Below are positions 25,341-34,334 of a stretch of 64,000 bases of DNA, in pieces. The stretch spans positions 412,543-476,542 of the forward strand of contig NZ_JACAOR010000005.1 in the NCBI RefSeq assembly GCF_013386115.1, written 5' to 3'. Position 1 is the first letter of the stretch, and each line of letters opens with the position of its first letter. The notes below the pieces were generated by a model. It saw only the letters and a program-made list of their open reading frames with translations, ran no database searches and was not told the origin of the DNA. The position numbers and the translations under genes are program-made. This stretch comes from Pseudomonas gingeri (lineage in GTDB: Bacteria; Pseudomonadota; Gammaproteobacteria; Pseudomonadales; Pseudomonadaceae).

Positions 25341-25714
25341 GCTGTCAAAACGCCGGGACAAGGAATGGGAAGGTGAATGCTGGCAGAACAGTAGCCTCTT
25401 TATAACCCCGCGACCCGGTCAGCACGGTGACAGCTAACTGACAGGGCTGTCAGCCAGGGCCGGGGCGAGGCCAGAAACGAAAGGGCGGGGCGGCCATTAA
25501 AGGAACCGCCATAAGGGACGATAACCCGGTAAGTACCACTGTTTGTTCAATGGCTTGTTTTTCAAAGATATGTGCTTTGCGCAGAAGTGCTATCAGGATA
25601 GTGGCGTGTTTAATCGAATATAAAAAGTCCTACGGATATTCCCCGTTTTTCAGTGGAATGCTTGCAAGTGGGCTTTACTTGATAAGGGGTTCCCCTGGTT
25701 TGGGAGTACTTGAT
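25341..25714. promoter_or_regulatory. Divergent intergenic region between efflux and fimbrial genes
   Basis: A 374-base gap. The left part holds a TATAAA-like -10 (about 25397-25402, reading toward mexM) and the TGACAG repeats listed separately. The right half (25540-25710) is much richer in A and T than its surroundings, as is common before fimbrial genes. I see no convincing gene in it; a frame open from 25550 belongs to the upstream extension of the pilin-like gene. Confidence 0.5.
25428..25453 (-). promoter_or_regulatory. Candidate response-regulator binding repeats upstream of mexM
   Basis: TGACAG at 25428-25433 is repeated at 25439-25444, an 11-base period typical of OmpR-family sites. 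The second copy is also the left arm of a perfect inverted repeat CTGACAG-GG-CTGTCAG (25438-25453). It lies about 30 bases upstream of a TATAAA-like -10 for mexM. The assignment to the regulator at 20395-21075 is inference. Confidence 0.45.
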
Positions 25715-26047
25715 ATGAAATACACACTATCGGTGTTGGGTGTCTTGTTGTTGATGGGAGTTTGTTCCACTGTACAGGCGGCCACGCCCAACAGCGGGCA
25801 GATTCGTTTTACCGGGCAGATCGTCGAGGCCGCATGCGAAGTGTCGTCCGCGGGTTCGGCAAATGCCCGTGGTGCTTCACAACATATCCAGGTAGCGCCG
25901 GGTGTCGTGGTGGCGGTCGACACCGCTGACAATGCCTGCAGCGGTGGCGCCCGGCCCTTCAATGCAAGTTACCAACCCTTGTCGAACGGGGCTTCCAGCA
26001 TCACCACGGTCTCGCCCAAGGGCATTGTGGTGATCACGTACCTGTAG
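25715..26047 (+). CDS. Small pilin-like secreted protein
   Basis: It has 110 residues with a signal peptide (cleavage probably after VQAA, about residue 22). The mature part looks like a compact type-1 pilin: GQIRFTGQIVEAACEV at the start, a second Cys in NACSGG for a disulfide, and a C-terminus GIVVITYL with the penultimate Tyr pattern of pilins. Usual pilins have about 160 mature residues, so this is unusually short. Upstream ATG and GTG codons in the frame are ignored because the signal peptide begins at 25715, with GGGAG upstream. It may be a minor subunit of the fimbria encoded 410 bases downstream. Family placement is by motif only. Confidence 0.7.
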   Translation: MKYTLSVLGVLLLMGVCSTVQAATPNSGQIRFTGQIVEAACEVSSAGSANARGASQHIQVAPGVVVAVDTADNACSGGARPFNASYQPLSNGASSITTVSPKGIVVITYL

Positions 26048-26457
26048 AACTGTACGTGTGGCGAAGCATAAGCGCTGCCTGGACTGTATAGAGTCGGGCG
26101 GCGTCCCCTGAAATATCCGGCGTCAAGTTGACTCTGCGCCACGGCGCTGGCGATCAGTACAAGCAACTGTCTGATCGATATAATTAAAATTTCCCTGGAA
26201 AGTTTCAGGGAGTTGGCTTGCGAGTGTTTAAACTCGACGATTTTCATCTTTCTGTTTTTAATCTTAAACACTCTCCGGGTCATTTTTCTGTGTCCGTCGA
26301 ATGACATGTTTCTCTGACAGAGGCAGATGTCCTGTTTTCGCGTTAAATCGGTAGCCTGAATCAGGCCGGGTCTGATAGTTCGATTCACGATCGACGACTA
26401 TATTGGCCGCCACCCAAGTGATGGGTACAAACGATTAACTCGAAGGATTGTGTTCGC
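26048..26457. promoter_or_regulatory. 410-base leader region of the fimbrial operon
   Basis: No gene seen. It is AT-rich and contains a perfect 10-base inverted repeat, GAGTGTTTAA (26222-26231) and TTAAACACTC (26264-26273), with a 32-base spacer, and a smaller CCCT/AGGG hairpin near 26190-26212. The pilin ribosome-binding site GAAGGA lies near its right end. It is probably the fimbrial promoter region; the repeat could be an operator. Confidence 0.4.
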
Positions 26458-27015
26458 ATGAAAAAGATTTCCCTGACGTTGGCTTTATTGGGTGCCGCCC
26501 TGGGTGTGACTGGCTCCGCCCTCGCCGCCAACGGTGGCACGCTGAACTTTACCGGTGCACTGACCAATACCAGTTGCGATGTGTCGTCCGGCGGTGGGTC
26601 CGCTGACAACATTCCGGTCGACCTCGGGCGTGTTTCCTTCGCCGATATCGGCAACCGTACCGAATCCCGCCTGGGCACGGCCAAGGACATCGATCTGCTG
26701 GTGACCTGCCTGCAACCGGCGGCGGAAAACAGCGTGCACATGTCATTCCGTCCGGCCCAGGTCGATCAGAACGATCCCTACCTGCTGACCACGGCCGGTG
26801 CGGCCAAGGGCGTGGGCATCGGCCTGATACGCCGGGACAACGATAACTTCCTGAATATCCAGGACCCCACCGACACCATCGACGGCATTCTCCAGCCCAG
26901 CGGCAGCGGTTCCAGCGGCACCCTGTCCCTGCGGGCGGTGTTCGTGAAGAACGGCGTGGCGACGGTGCCAGGTGCGGCCACCGGTACAGTGCCCTTCGTA
27001 CTGACCTACAACTGA
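26458..27015 (+). CDS. Major fimbrial subunit (chaperone-usher pilin)
   Basis: It has 185 residues with a signal peptide ending ...SALA at about residue 23. The mature protein opens with GGTLNFTGALTNTSCDV, the usual pilin N-terminal strand and first Cys; the partner Cys is in LLVTCLQP. The C-terminus FVLTYN has the penultimate Tyr recognised by the periplasmic chaperone. It is followed at once by a hairpin terminator (27029-27054), the usual device for making more pilin than chaperone and usher. Probably the shaft subunit. Confidence 0.88.
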   Translation: MKKISLTLALLGAALGVTGSALAANGGTLNFTGALTNTSCDVSSGGGSADNIPVDLGRVSFADIGNRTESRLGTAKDIDLLVTCLQPAAENSVHMSFRPAQVDQNDPYLLTTAGAAKGVGIGLIRRDNDNFLNIQDPTDTIDGILQPSGSGSSGTLSLRAVFVKNGVATVPGAATGTVPFVLTYN

Positions 27016-27028
27016 GTGGTTGTCTCGA

Positions 27029-27054
27029 ACGGAGCTGCAAAGCTCCGTTTTTTT
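27029..27054 (+). terminator. Hairpin terminator or attenuator after the pilin gene
   Basis: ACGGAGCT-GCAA-AGCTCCGT followed by seven T. It is a perfect eight-base stem with a GNRA-type loop. Because chaperone and usher follow on the same strand, it probably gives partial read-through and sets subunit stoichiometry. Confidence 0.85.
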
Positions 27055-27065
27055 ATTGGCTATAG

Positions 27066-27812
27066 ATGGGTCGCAACATGTGCAAGTTGATGACGTCGAT
27101 GATCGGCATGGCTCTGGTCGTGTGGACAGGAGTCCATGCGCAGGCCGGGATCGTGCTTAATGCCACGCGTCTGGTGTACCCGGCGCAGCACAAGGAAGCC
27201 GTGCTCAGTGTCTTGAACAAGAACCGCTCGACGATCCTGTTGCAGTCCTGGCTGGAGGCCGAGGATCCCGCAGCGGGAGAGTTGCCCTTTGCCGTTGTCC
27301 CTCCCCTGGTGCCGCTGTCCGGAGGCGGGCGGCAAACGGTGCGGGTCATCCATTCGGGCGTCGAGATGCCCACCGACCGTGAATCGCTGTTCTGGTTGAA
27401 TGTCCAGGAAATACCGCAGGCAAGCGAGCAGGAGAATGTGCTGCAGATCGGCATTCGCCAGCGGATCAAGGTGCTCTATCGCCCCCGCCAGCTGATGGCC
27501 GATCCGGAGCAGGCGCCCCGGCAATTGCGCTGGCGCCTGAAGCCCGACGGCACGCTGGCGGTGAGCAATCCCGGACCGTTCCATGTCAGCCTGGTGGATA
27601 TCGAACTGTTCGGCGCCACGGCCCGCCTGCTGCACCGCAAGAACGCGATGCTGGCTCCCGGACAGGCGCAGGTGTTCGAACTACCCGCTCCCGTGACGGA
27701 GCAGCAGGCGCGACTGAGCTTCAAGAGCATCAATGACCATGGGGCCGTCGTGCCTTATCAGCTTTCCAGTCGCGACTGGAAAAGCGGCCAGGCCCTGTGG
27801 GTCGAGAATTAG
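27066..27812 (+). CDS. Periplasmic fimbrial chaperone (PapD/FimC family), first copy
   Basis: It has 248 residues with a signal peptide (to about residue 26). Two immunoglobulin-like domains are expected. The subunit-anchoring residues are present: Arg35 in NATRLVYP (Arg8 of PapD) and Lys135 in RQRIKVLYRP (Lys112 of PapD). It donates a strand to pilin subunits and delivers them to the usher. An inner ATG at 27078 would give a shorter signal peptide. It lies between pilin and usher. Confidence 0.9.
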   Translation: MGRNMCKLMTSMIGMALVVWTGVHAQAGIVLNATRLVYPAQHKEAVLSVLNKNRSTILLQSWLEAEDPAAGELPFAVVPPLVPLSGGGRQTVRVIHSGVEMPTDRESLFWLNVQEIPQASEQENVLQIGIRQRIKVLYRPRQLMADPEQAPRQLRWRLKPDGTLAVSNPGPFHVSLVDIELFGATARLLHRKNAMLAPGQAQVFELPAPVTEQQARLSFKSINDHGAVVPYQLSSRDWKSGQALWVEN

Positions 27813-27927
27813 CGCACTCGCACCGGGCATCTCTTTCAATTTCAAGTGCGTCGCACCCTCGCAAGAGCCCGTGCGCGCAGGCGTTCGCCTTTAACAAACA
27901 TCTCGAGACATTGAGTGAAGGTTGCAA

Positions 27928-30501
27928 ATGGACTGGCTTTATCGAAGAACAAAGGAAGTTCTGGTGTCATCGTGTCGTGGGAAAAGGGAGGCCGCGACAC
28001 GCCCCCTGTTGCAGAGCGTGAATCGCCAGGCCGCCATACCTCTGGGCCTGTGCCTGCTGGTGCCGGACCTGGCTTTTGCGGATCCGGCCGTTGTGGAGTC
28101 GGCCGGCGAATCTGTCAGGTTCAATACCGCCTTTATCCATGGCGGCGAGCAGCCGGCGGATATCAAGGCGTTCCTGGAGGGCAACAGCGTCTTGCCCGGC
28201 CTCTACCGGGTGGACATCTACCTGAACCGTGTACTCAGTGCCCGCCGGGATGTGCGCTTCAGCCGGGATACGCTCAGTGGGCGCGTGGAACCCTGCCTGA
28301 CCCTGGCCCTGCTGGAGGATCTGGGGCTCGACGCCGAGCGCCTCAAGGCCTTGGTCGAACTGCCCTCCCAGGCTGCCCCCGAGCACTGTTTCGATCTCGG
28401 CAAACTGGACCAGGCCAGTGTCGACTACCAACCCAATACCCTGGCGCTCAACCTCAGCGTGCCGCAGATCGCACTGCGCCGCAGCGCCAGGGGCTACCTG
28501 TCGCCGGAGCTGTGGGACGAGGGGGTCAACAGCGGTTTCATCAGCTACAGCTTCAGCGGCAATCGCCGCGAACTCGATCGACAGAAAAGCGACAGCTATT
28601 ACCTGGGCCTGCGCAATGGCCTGAACCTCGGCGCCTGGCGTTTGCGCAACGAGTCCTCGCTGGTGCACTCGGACCGACAATCCTCGCATTTCACCAGCAA
28701 CCAGACCTATGCCCAGCGCGACCTGACCGCCTGGAAAGGCCAACTGACCCTCGGCGAGACCTACAGCGACTCGCGGGTCTTCGACAGCATACGGTTTCGC
28801 GGTGCCCAGGTAGCCTCGGACGACGGCATGCTGCCCGACAGCGAGCGGGTCTATGCGCCGACCATCCGTGGCGTGGCGGAAAGCAATGCGACGGTGGAGA
28901 TTCGCCAGAACGGCTACCTGCTGTACAGCTCGAACGTGCCACCCGGACCGTTCGAGATCAGTGACTTCTACCCCAGCGGTTCCAATGGCGACCTGCTGGT
29001 GACGGTGATCGAGGCGGACGGTCGCCGTCGCACCTTTATCCAGGCGTTCGCGTCGCTGCCCCTGATGCTGCCCAAGGGCACCTTCAGCTACAGCGTCGAG
29101 GCCGGGCAATATGACAGCAACGACGATCGGGACGAGAACCCGGGGTTTGCCAGCACCACGCTGATCTACGGGCTGAGCGAGCTGATCACCGGCTTCGGCG
29201 GCGTGCAACTGGCCGAGGATTTCCAGGCCAGCAACCTGGGCCTGGGGGTCAACACGGGACTGGGCGCGGTGTCGGCGGACCTGACCCACTCGGTCAGCCG
29301 CCAGGCCACTACCGATATCGGCGGGCAGAGCGTGCGCCTGCGTTATGCCAATACCCTGAATGCCACGCGGACCACCTTTGCCCTGGCCGGCTATCGCTAC
29401 TCCAGCGAGCACTACCGCAGTTTCGACCAGCATGTGGACGAGCGCAGCCATCTGGCGCAGAACCAGATCGGCCGGGCCCGCGACCGTTTCGATATCACCC
29501 TCAGCCAGCCCGTGGCGAACGGTACCTTCAGCTTCACCGCCCTTGAACAGCGCTTCTGGAACCTGCCGGGCAAGTCCCGCCAGTTCAACGCGACCTATGG
29601 CGGCTACTGGCGCGACCTCAGCTACAGCCTCTCCGTGGATCGGACCCAGGCGATGGATATCAATGGCAAGGTCGACACCGATCATCAGTTCACCTTGACG
29701 CTGTCGCTGCCGCTGGGACGTCATGAAAGCTCGACCCGTGCCTCGCTGACGGCGGTACGCGACAACCAGGGCGACTCCAGCGTCATGGCCGGCCTGACCG
29801 GGCGCGTGCTGGAGCAGAATGCGTTCTACTCGGTGCTGGCCGGCAATGACGGTTCCGGGGCCCGTGCCGGCTCCGCCAGTGTCAACGCGACGACCTCGGT
29901 CGGGCGCTTCGAGGCCGGCTACAGCCACGGCCAGGATTTCAACAGCTGGAACATCGGTGCCCGTGGCTCGCTGGTCGCCCATGGCGGTGGCGTGAACCTC
30001 GGGCAATCGCTGGGCGACACCTTCGCGCTGGTCGAGGTGCCGGGTGTGCGCGGCGCGCGGTTCAACAACTTCAGCGGCGTCGAGACCGGAGGCAATGGTT
30101 ATGCGGTGCTGCCGTATGCCCAGCCTTACCGCGCCAACTGGATCAGCCTGGATACCCGTGACCTGGGCGCGGACGTCGAGGTCGAGAACGCCATCGCCCA
30201 GGTGGTGCCGCGTCGGGGTTCGTCGACCCTGGTGCGTTTCAACGCCAGTGCCGGTCGCCGGGTGCAGTTCGAGCTGAGCCTGGCCGATGGCAGCGCGTTG
30301 CCGCTGGGGGCCAGCGTCCAGGATGCCGAGGGCAAGTCGCTGGCGGTGGTCGACCCGACCAGCCGCGCATTGGTGCTCAGCGACCGGGAGGAGGGGACAT
30401 TGCAGGTGAAATGGTCGGGGCAAGGCTGCCAGTTCCATTTCCGCCTGTCGCCACGGGATCCGCAACTGGCCTATGACCGGGTCAAGGGGGTCTGCCAATG
30501 A
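27928..30501 (+). CDS. Outer-membrane fimbrial usher (FimD/PapC family)
   Basis: About 857 residues from the ATG at 27928, preceded by GAAGG; a TTG six bases upstream is less likely. After a long signal sequence (to about residue 50) comes the N-terminal chaperone-binding domain (FNTAFIHGG and PGLYRVDIYLN), the 24-strand barrel with plug region, and C-terminal domains ending with the Cys of GQGCQFHFRL. It secretes and assembles the fimbria. The stop overlaps the next gene (ATGA, 30498-30501). Confidence 0.93.
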   Translation: MDWLYRRTKEVLVSSCRGKREAATRPLLQSVNRQAAIPLGLCLLVPDLAFADPAVVESAGESVRFNTAFIHGGEQPADIKAFLEGNSVLPGLYRVDIYLNRVLSARRDVRFSRDTLSGRVEPCLTLALLEDLGLDAERLKALVELPSQAAPEHCFDLGKLDQASVDYQPNTLALNLSVPQIALRRSARGYLSPELWDEGVNSGFISYSFSGNRRELDRQKSDSYYLGLRNGLNLGAWRLRNESSLVHSDRQSSHFTSNQTYAQRDLTAWKGQLTLGETYSDSRVFDSIRFRGAQVASDDGMLPDSERVYAPTIRGVAESNATVEIRQNGYLLYSSNVPPGPFEISDFYPSGSNGDLLVTVIEADGRRRTFIQAFASLPLMLPKGTFSYSVEAGQYDSNDDRDENPGFASTTLIYGLSELITGFGGVQLAEDFQASNLGLGVNTGLGAVSADLTHSVSRQATTDIGGQSVRLRYANTLNATRTTFALAGYRYSSEHYRSFDQHVDERSHLAQNQIGRARDRFDITLSQPVANGTFSFTALEQRFWNLPGKSRQFNATYGGYWRDLSYSLSVDRTQAMDINGKVDTDHQFTLTLSLPLGRHESSTRASLTAVRDNQGDSSVMAGLTGRVLEQNAFYSVLAGNDGSGARAGSASVNATTSVGRFEAGYSHGQDFNSWNIGARGSLVAHGGGVNLGQSLGDTFALVEVPGVRGARFNNFSGVETGGNGYAVLPYAQPYRANWISLDTRDLGADVEVENAIAQVVPRRGSSTLVRFNASAGRRVQFELSLADGSALPLGASVQDAEGKSLAVVDPTSRALVLSDREEGTLQVKWSGQGCQFHFRLSPRDPQLAYDRVKGVCQ

Positions 30502-31277
30502 AACCTGTACAGGCGTTGCTCCTGGCGTTGAGCCTGGTTTCGGCGGCGCCGGCCCAGGCCACGGTGTCCCTGAGCGGTACGCGGCTGGTGTTCGACGGGC
30601 GCTTTACCGACGTGAGCATCGAGGCCCGCAACCGCGGGCGCCAGGAGGTGCTGCTGCAAGCCTGGCTGGAGTCGCGGGAAGACGCCGGTGGGGCGAAAGA
30701 CCTGCCCTTTGTGCTGACCCCGCCGATTTCGCGGCTGGCGCCCGATGGTCGGCAAGCCTTGCGACTGATGTATGAGGGGCGCGGGATGCCGACGGAGCAT
30801 GAGTCGCTGCTGCACCTCTATGTGATGGAAATCCCCCGGGTGCGTCCCGGCGACAGCCAGTTGAGCATTGCCATCCGCCAGCGGATCAATGTGCTATTCC
30901 GGCCGCCGGGGCTGGCCGGCGATCCGGCGCTCACGCCGGAACGGCTGCGCTGGGTCCTGGAACCGGATGCCAGCGGCGTGCCGCGGTTGAAGGTGGAGAA
31001 CCCGACGGCCTTTCATGCCGCGCTGTTGAGCCTTGAACTGGCCGGCGAGCAAGGCACTCATCCGCTGGGCGACGACCTGCTGGTGCCGCCGGGAGAACAG
31101 CGGGAAGTGCTGCTGGCAACCCGTGCCATGGCCAGCCAGCAGCGCCTGCTGCGGTTCAACGCCCTGACCGACTACGGCGGCCAGCGCGCCTACAGCGCCC
31201 GCTTCGATGTCGGCATCCCTTTCAGTGCGTCGCTGCTGGGCGACGCTTCCTCCCTTGCAGAACGGACCTCCCCATGA
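30498..31277 (+). CDS. Second periplasmic fimbrial chaperone, lacking the usual anchoring lysine
   Basis: It has 259 residues with a signal peptide (to about residue 21). The fold is that of PapD/FimC: Arg29 in GTRLVF matches the invariant Arg. The G1-strand motif reads RQRINVLFRP, with Asn131 where the family has Lys112, which holds the C-terminal carboxylate of the subunit. It may be specialised, for example for the adhesin that follows. It overlaps the usher by four bases and the adhesin by four bases. Confidence 0.88.
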   Translation: MKPVQALLLALSLVSAAPAQATVSLSGTRLVFDGRFTDVSIEARNRGRQEVLLQAWLESREDAGGAKDLPFVLTPPISRLAPDGRQALRLMYEGRGMPTEHESLLHLYVMEIPRVRPGDSQLSIAIRQRINVLFRPPGLAGDPALTPERLRWVLEPDASGVPRLKVENPTAFHAALLSLELAGEQGTHPLGDDLLVPPGEQREVLLATRAMASQQRLLRFNALTDYGGQRAYSARFDVGIPFSASLLGDASSLAERTSP

Positions 31278-32254
31278 CCAAGACGCTTCATCTCACCTGG
31301 CCGCGTGCCTTGTTGCTGCTCGGGCTGTTGAGCCCGGCCAGCTGTTTTGCCCTCAGTTGTACCTTGCAAGGCAGCGGTTCGCTGGTGGCCAGTGCCGATC
31401 TCGGCAGCACCGTGGCGATTCCCGCGTCGGCGCCCAACGGCACGGTGGTCTGGCGTTCCGAGCCGGTCAACCTGGCGGTGGACTGTGCCAGGGGCGGCCA
31501 GCCGGGGCCCCAGGAAGAGATCTATATCCACCTGAACCCGGCCCATCAGGTGGTCGGCCAGGGGATTCGTGTCGGCCTGAGTCATGAAGGAGTCGATCAT
31601 CGCCAGAGCAACGGGCGCATCGCCACCGGCCGCAGCGTGCCGGCCTGTGTCGACGCGCAGGCCTGTGGCGCCTTGAGTTTCAACCTGGGCTTTTCGGTGT
31701 TTATCGAGAAGTTCGGACCGACGCCGCCGTCGGGAGTGGCCAGCCGCTTGCAGGATTACCGCCTGTTCCAGCTCGACGGCGGCAGCGGGCCGGGTCCCCT
31801 TGGCGACTCGCTCAACTATGTGATCAACAACCTCGGCGGCCTGCGCTTCGTGGCCTGTGACGCGCAATTGCAGGTGATCCCGGACACCGTTGATTTCGGG
31901 CGGATCGCCATCCAGAACGTGGTCGTGGGGCAGGTGGCCGAACGGCGACCGTTCGCCCTGCATACCAGCCGCACCTGCGACAGCGCCTTCAGCCTGGACG
32001 CACGGCTGAAGCCGGTATCGGGCACCCTGGCCGGCGAGTTGCTGATCCCCAGCGGCAACGACGGTGTCGGCATCCGCATCGTCAGGGCGGGCGGCGGGGT
32101 GATTCCTTACAACCGCTCCTTCCACCTGGCCGAGCTGTTGGGCGACACCCAGGCCGCCATGACCCAGTTCGACGCCGAACTGTTGTGGCACAGCGCCCAG
32201 CCCAAGGCCGGGCCGTTCTCGGCCGGGGTGGTGGTCGATTTGTTCTATAAATGA
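31274..32254 (+). CDS. Two-domain fimbrial tip adhesin
   Basis: It has 326 residues with a signal peptide ending ...SCFA (about residue 27). The size and layout fit a FimH-type tip protein: an N-terminal lectin-like domain with Cys pairs (ALSCTLQG, VDCARGG, VPACVDAQACG), then a pilin domain from about residue 195 (RFVACDAQLQVIPDTVDFG) ending with the pilin-type strand GVVVDLFYK. Last gene of the fimbrial operon. The receptor cannot be inferred. Confidence 0.82.
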   Translation: MTKTLHLTWPRALLLLGLLSPASCFALSCTLQGSGSLVASADLGSTVAIPASAPNGTVVWRSEPVNLAVDCARGGQPGPQEEIYIHLNPAHQVVGQGIRVGLSHEGVDHRQSNGRIATGRSVPACVDAQACGALSFNLGFSVFIEKFGPTPPSGVASRLQDYRLFQLDGGSGPGPLGDSLNYVINNLGGLRFVACDAQLQVIPDTVDFGRIAIQNVVVGQVAERRPFALHTSRTCDSAFSLDARLKPVSGTLAGELLIPSGNDGVGIRIVRAGGGVIPYNRSFHLAELLGDTQAAMTQFDAELLWHSAQPKAGPFSAGVVVDLFYK

Positions 32255-32341
32255 CCGCTGGCGGCGGCGCGGGCAGGGCGCTCGCAGGTATACTGCGGTC
32301 TTTCGGTTCGACCTGATCCGTCCCGCCTTTTCGGAGCTTCC

Positions 32342-32584
32342 ATGACTTCCCCTGAACAACCGTCCGTTTCCACCAACCCGGATGAAGAGCCTGTGGTCGA
32401 GGCTGAGCTGGCGGTCAGCGACAAGCCGGTGATCCCGGCCTTCAGTTTTCCGTTCAAGCCCGCCGAGTTCGCCGCGACGAAAAAGACCGGCCAGGCCTGG
32501 CACCAGAAAAACGGCAAGGACGGCCACCACGAGAGACCGGGTCGCGCACCCAACGGCACGCGTCGCTCCATGGGCAAGCGCTGA
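32342..32584 (+). CDS. Small hypothetical protein with basic C-terminus
   Basis: It has 80 residues, is not recognised, and has no signal peptide or membrane segment. The first 30 residues are acidic and Pro-rich. The middle reads PAFSFPFKPAEFAATKKTG, and the last 30 residues are rich in His, Arg, Lys and Gly, suggesting an unstructured nucleic-acid or polyanion contact. A good ribosome-binding site (TCGGAGC, about seven bases upstream) supports it. It stands alone before an inverted repeat at 32601-32630. Confidence 0.7.
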   Translation: MTSPEQPSVSTNPDEEPVVEAELAVSDKPVIPAFSFPFKPAEFAATKKTGQAWHQKNGKDGHHERPGRAPNGTRRSMGKR

Positions 32585-32600
32585 GTTCCCCGCCTGTCCT

Positions 32601-32630
32601 CCCTGTCAGCGCGTCCATCGGCTGACAGGG
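32601..32630 (+). terminator. Possible terminator hairpin after the 80-residue gene
   Basis: A perfect ten-base inverted repeat CCCTGTCAGC / GCTGACAGGG with a ten-base loop, 17 bases after the stop. No T-run follows, so it may be a weak terminator or a 3' end stabiliser. A second hairpin (CAGGTTC / GAACCTG, 32638-32666, with an inner TGGC/GCCA stem) follows directly. Confidence 0.4.
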
Positions 32631-32746
32631 CCCTCATCAGGTTCATGGCTAAATGCCAAGAACCTGAGCTGGATCAGTGTTTTGCTTTTCCGTGCGCTTA
32701 GAGTCGACGCGCTGCCGACTCCTCTCAACCCTCCGAGCGCGCTTCC

Positions 32747-34330
32747 ATGAAGATCAATCTCCCGATTACCGGGCGAAATGTCGACGTCGCCTTTGATGCC
32801 AACATTCTTTCGACCACCGATCTGGACAGCACGATTACCTACGCCAATGCCGATTTCATCAGGATCAGCGGCTACAGCCGCGAGGAACTGCTGGGCTCGC
32901 CGCATAACCTGCTGCGTCATCCGGACATGCCTGGCGAGGCCTTCGCGCACATGTGGCAAACCCTCAAGGGTGGGCGCTCATGGATGGGCCTGGTGAAGAA
33001 CCGCTGCAAGAATGGCGATCACTACTGGGTCAGTGCCTATGCCACGCCGGTGACCCGCGATGGCCAGACCGTCGAATACCAGTCGGTGAGAACCCGGCCC
33101 GACGCCGCGCAGGTCGAGGCCGCCGAGCGCTGGTACGGCTGGTTGCGCAGCGGGCGTCTGCCCTGGCGCCAGCGCCTGCCGGGCCTGCGCCTGCAGACCC
33201 GGCTCTGGGCGCAGGCCAGCGCTGCGTTTGCGCTGGTCCTGGCGCTGGGGCACGGGGCCGGTGGGCAGTCGCTGGAGGTTGAACTGGGACTCTGGGTGTT
33301 GGGGAGCGCGCTGGTCGGGGTGCTGACCCACCTGTCCTTGCGCCCGTTTTCCCGGCTGGCGGCACGCGGCCGTGAGATCGCCGACAACCCCTTGAGCCAG
33401 GCGATCTACACCGGCCGCAGCGATGAGATCGGCCAGATCGGTTTTGCCCTGAGCATGCTGGAGGCGCAGGTCGGGGCCGTGGTGGGGCGCATCGACGATG
33501 CCTCGCTGCGCCTGTCCGGGCATGCCCAGGCGCTGGCCCGGCATATCCAGAGCAGTCACGGCAGCACCCTGGACCAACAGGCCGAGACCGACCAGGTGGC
33601 GGCCGCCATTCAGCAGATGAGCGCCAGCGTCGCCCAGGTCGCCAGCAATGCCCAGCAGGCCTCCGAGGCGGCCGACCAGGTCGGCAGCGAAACCCGCGAG
33701 GGGCATCAACTGGTGGGCGAAAGCCGCAGCGCGGTGCTGCGCCTGGCCAACGAGCTGGCACGCGCCACCGAGGTGATCCTGCACCTGGAAAGCCATAGCA
33801 CCGAGATTTCCACGGTCCTGGAGGTGATCCGCGGGATTGCCGACCAGACCAACCTGCTGGCGCTCAACGCCGCCATCGAAGCCGCTCGCGCCGGGGAACA
33901 GGGCCGGGGCTTCGCGGTGGTGGCCGACGAAGTGCGCGGGCTGGCCCAGCGCACGCAGCAGTCGACCAACGAAATCCAGCGGATGATCAGCAATCTGCAG
34001 GACGGTGCGCGCAATGCGGTGGAAGTGATGCAACACAGCAGCCAGCAGGCCGAAGACAGTGTGCAGCAGGTCCAGCAGGCGGCCGATGCCCTGGCCGGGA
34101 TCAGCCAGCGGGTCAGCCGGATTACCGCGATGAGTCAGCAGATCGCGTCGGCGGTGGAAGAACAGAGTTCCGTCAGCGAGGACATCAGTCGCAATATCGT
34201 CAGCATCCGCAATGCCTGCGAGGCGCTGGTCAGTGTCGGCCAGCAGAGCCATCTCAACTCGGGGGATGTGGCGGGGCTGGCGAACGACTTGCGCTCGCTG
34301 GCCCAGGAGTTCTGGCGCAAGCGTTGCTGA
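32747..34330 (+). CDS. aer: Aer-type aerotaxis receptor (PAS plus methyl-accepting domain)
   Basis: It has 527 residues. An N-terminal PAS domain (about 15-115; [21 protein letters not shown], then RHPDMP) is of the FAD-binding Aer type. After it come a hydrophobic membrane region at about 150-205 without a large periplasmic domain, HAMP, and the cytoplasmic signalling hairpin with [20 protein letters not shown] and [18 protein letters not shown]. It signals through CheW/CheA in response to oxygen or redox state. It is a single gene. The Aer assignment rests on domain order. Confidence 0.87.
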   Translation: MKINLPITGRNVDVAFDANILSTTDLDSTITYANADFIRISGYSREELLGSPHNLLRHPDMPGEAFAHMWQTLKGGRSWMGLVKNRCKNGDHYWVSAYATPVTRDGQTVEYQSVRTRPDAAQVEAAERWYGWLRSGRLPWRQRLPGLRLQTRLWAQASAAFALVLALGHGAGGQSLEVELGLWVLGSALVGVLTHLSLRPFSRLAARGREIADNPLSQAIYTGRSDEIGQIGFALSMLEAQVGAVVGRIDDASLRLSGHAQALARHIQSSHGSTLDQQAETDQVAAAIQQMSASVAQVASNAQQASEAADQVGSETREGHQLVGESRSAVLRLANELARATEVILHLESHSTEISTVLEVIRGIADQTNLLALNAAIEAARAGEQGRGFAVVADEVRGLAQRTQQSTNEIQRMISNLQDGARNAVEVMQHSSQQAEDSVQQVQQAADALAGISQRVSRITAMSQQIASAVEEQSSVSEDISRNIVSIRNACEALVSVGQQSHLNSGDVAGLANDLRSLAQEFWRKRC

Positions 34331-34334
34331 CGGC

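Noticed and set aside
26222..26273. Invertible fimbrial promoter switch (like fimS)
   Set aside because: The inverted repeat is real, but the segment is only about 50 bases and no recombinase gene is present nearby.
27967..30498. 843-codon minus-strand frame opposite the usher
   Set aside because: It exactly mirrors the usher gene, has no recognisable motif, and shows the composition of a shadow frame.
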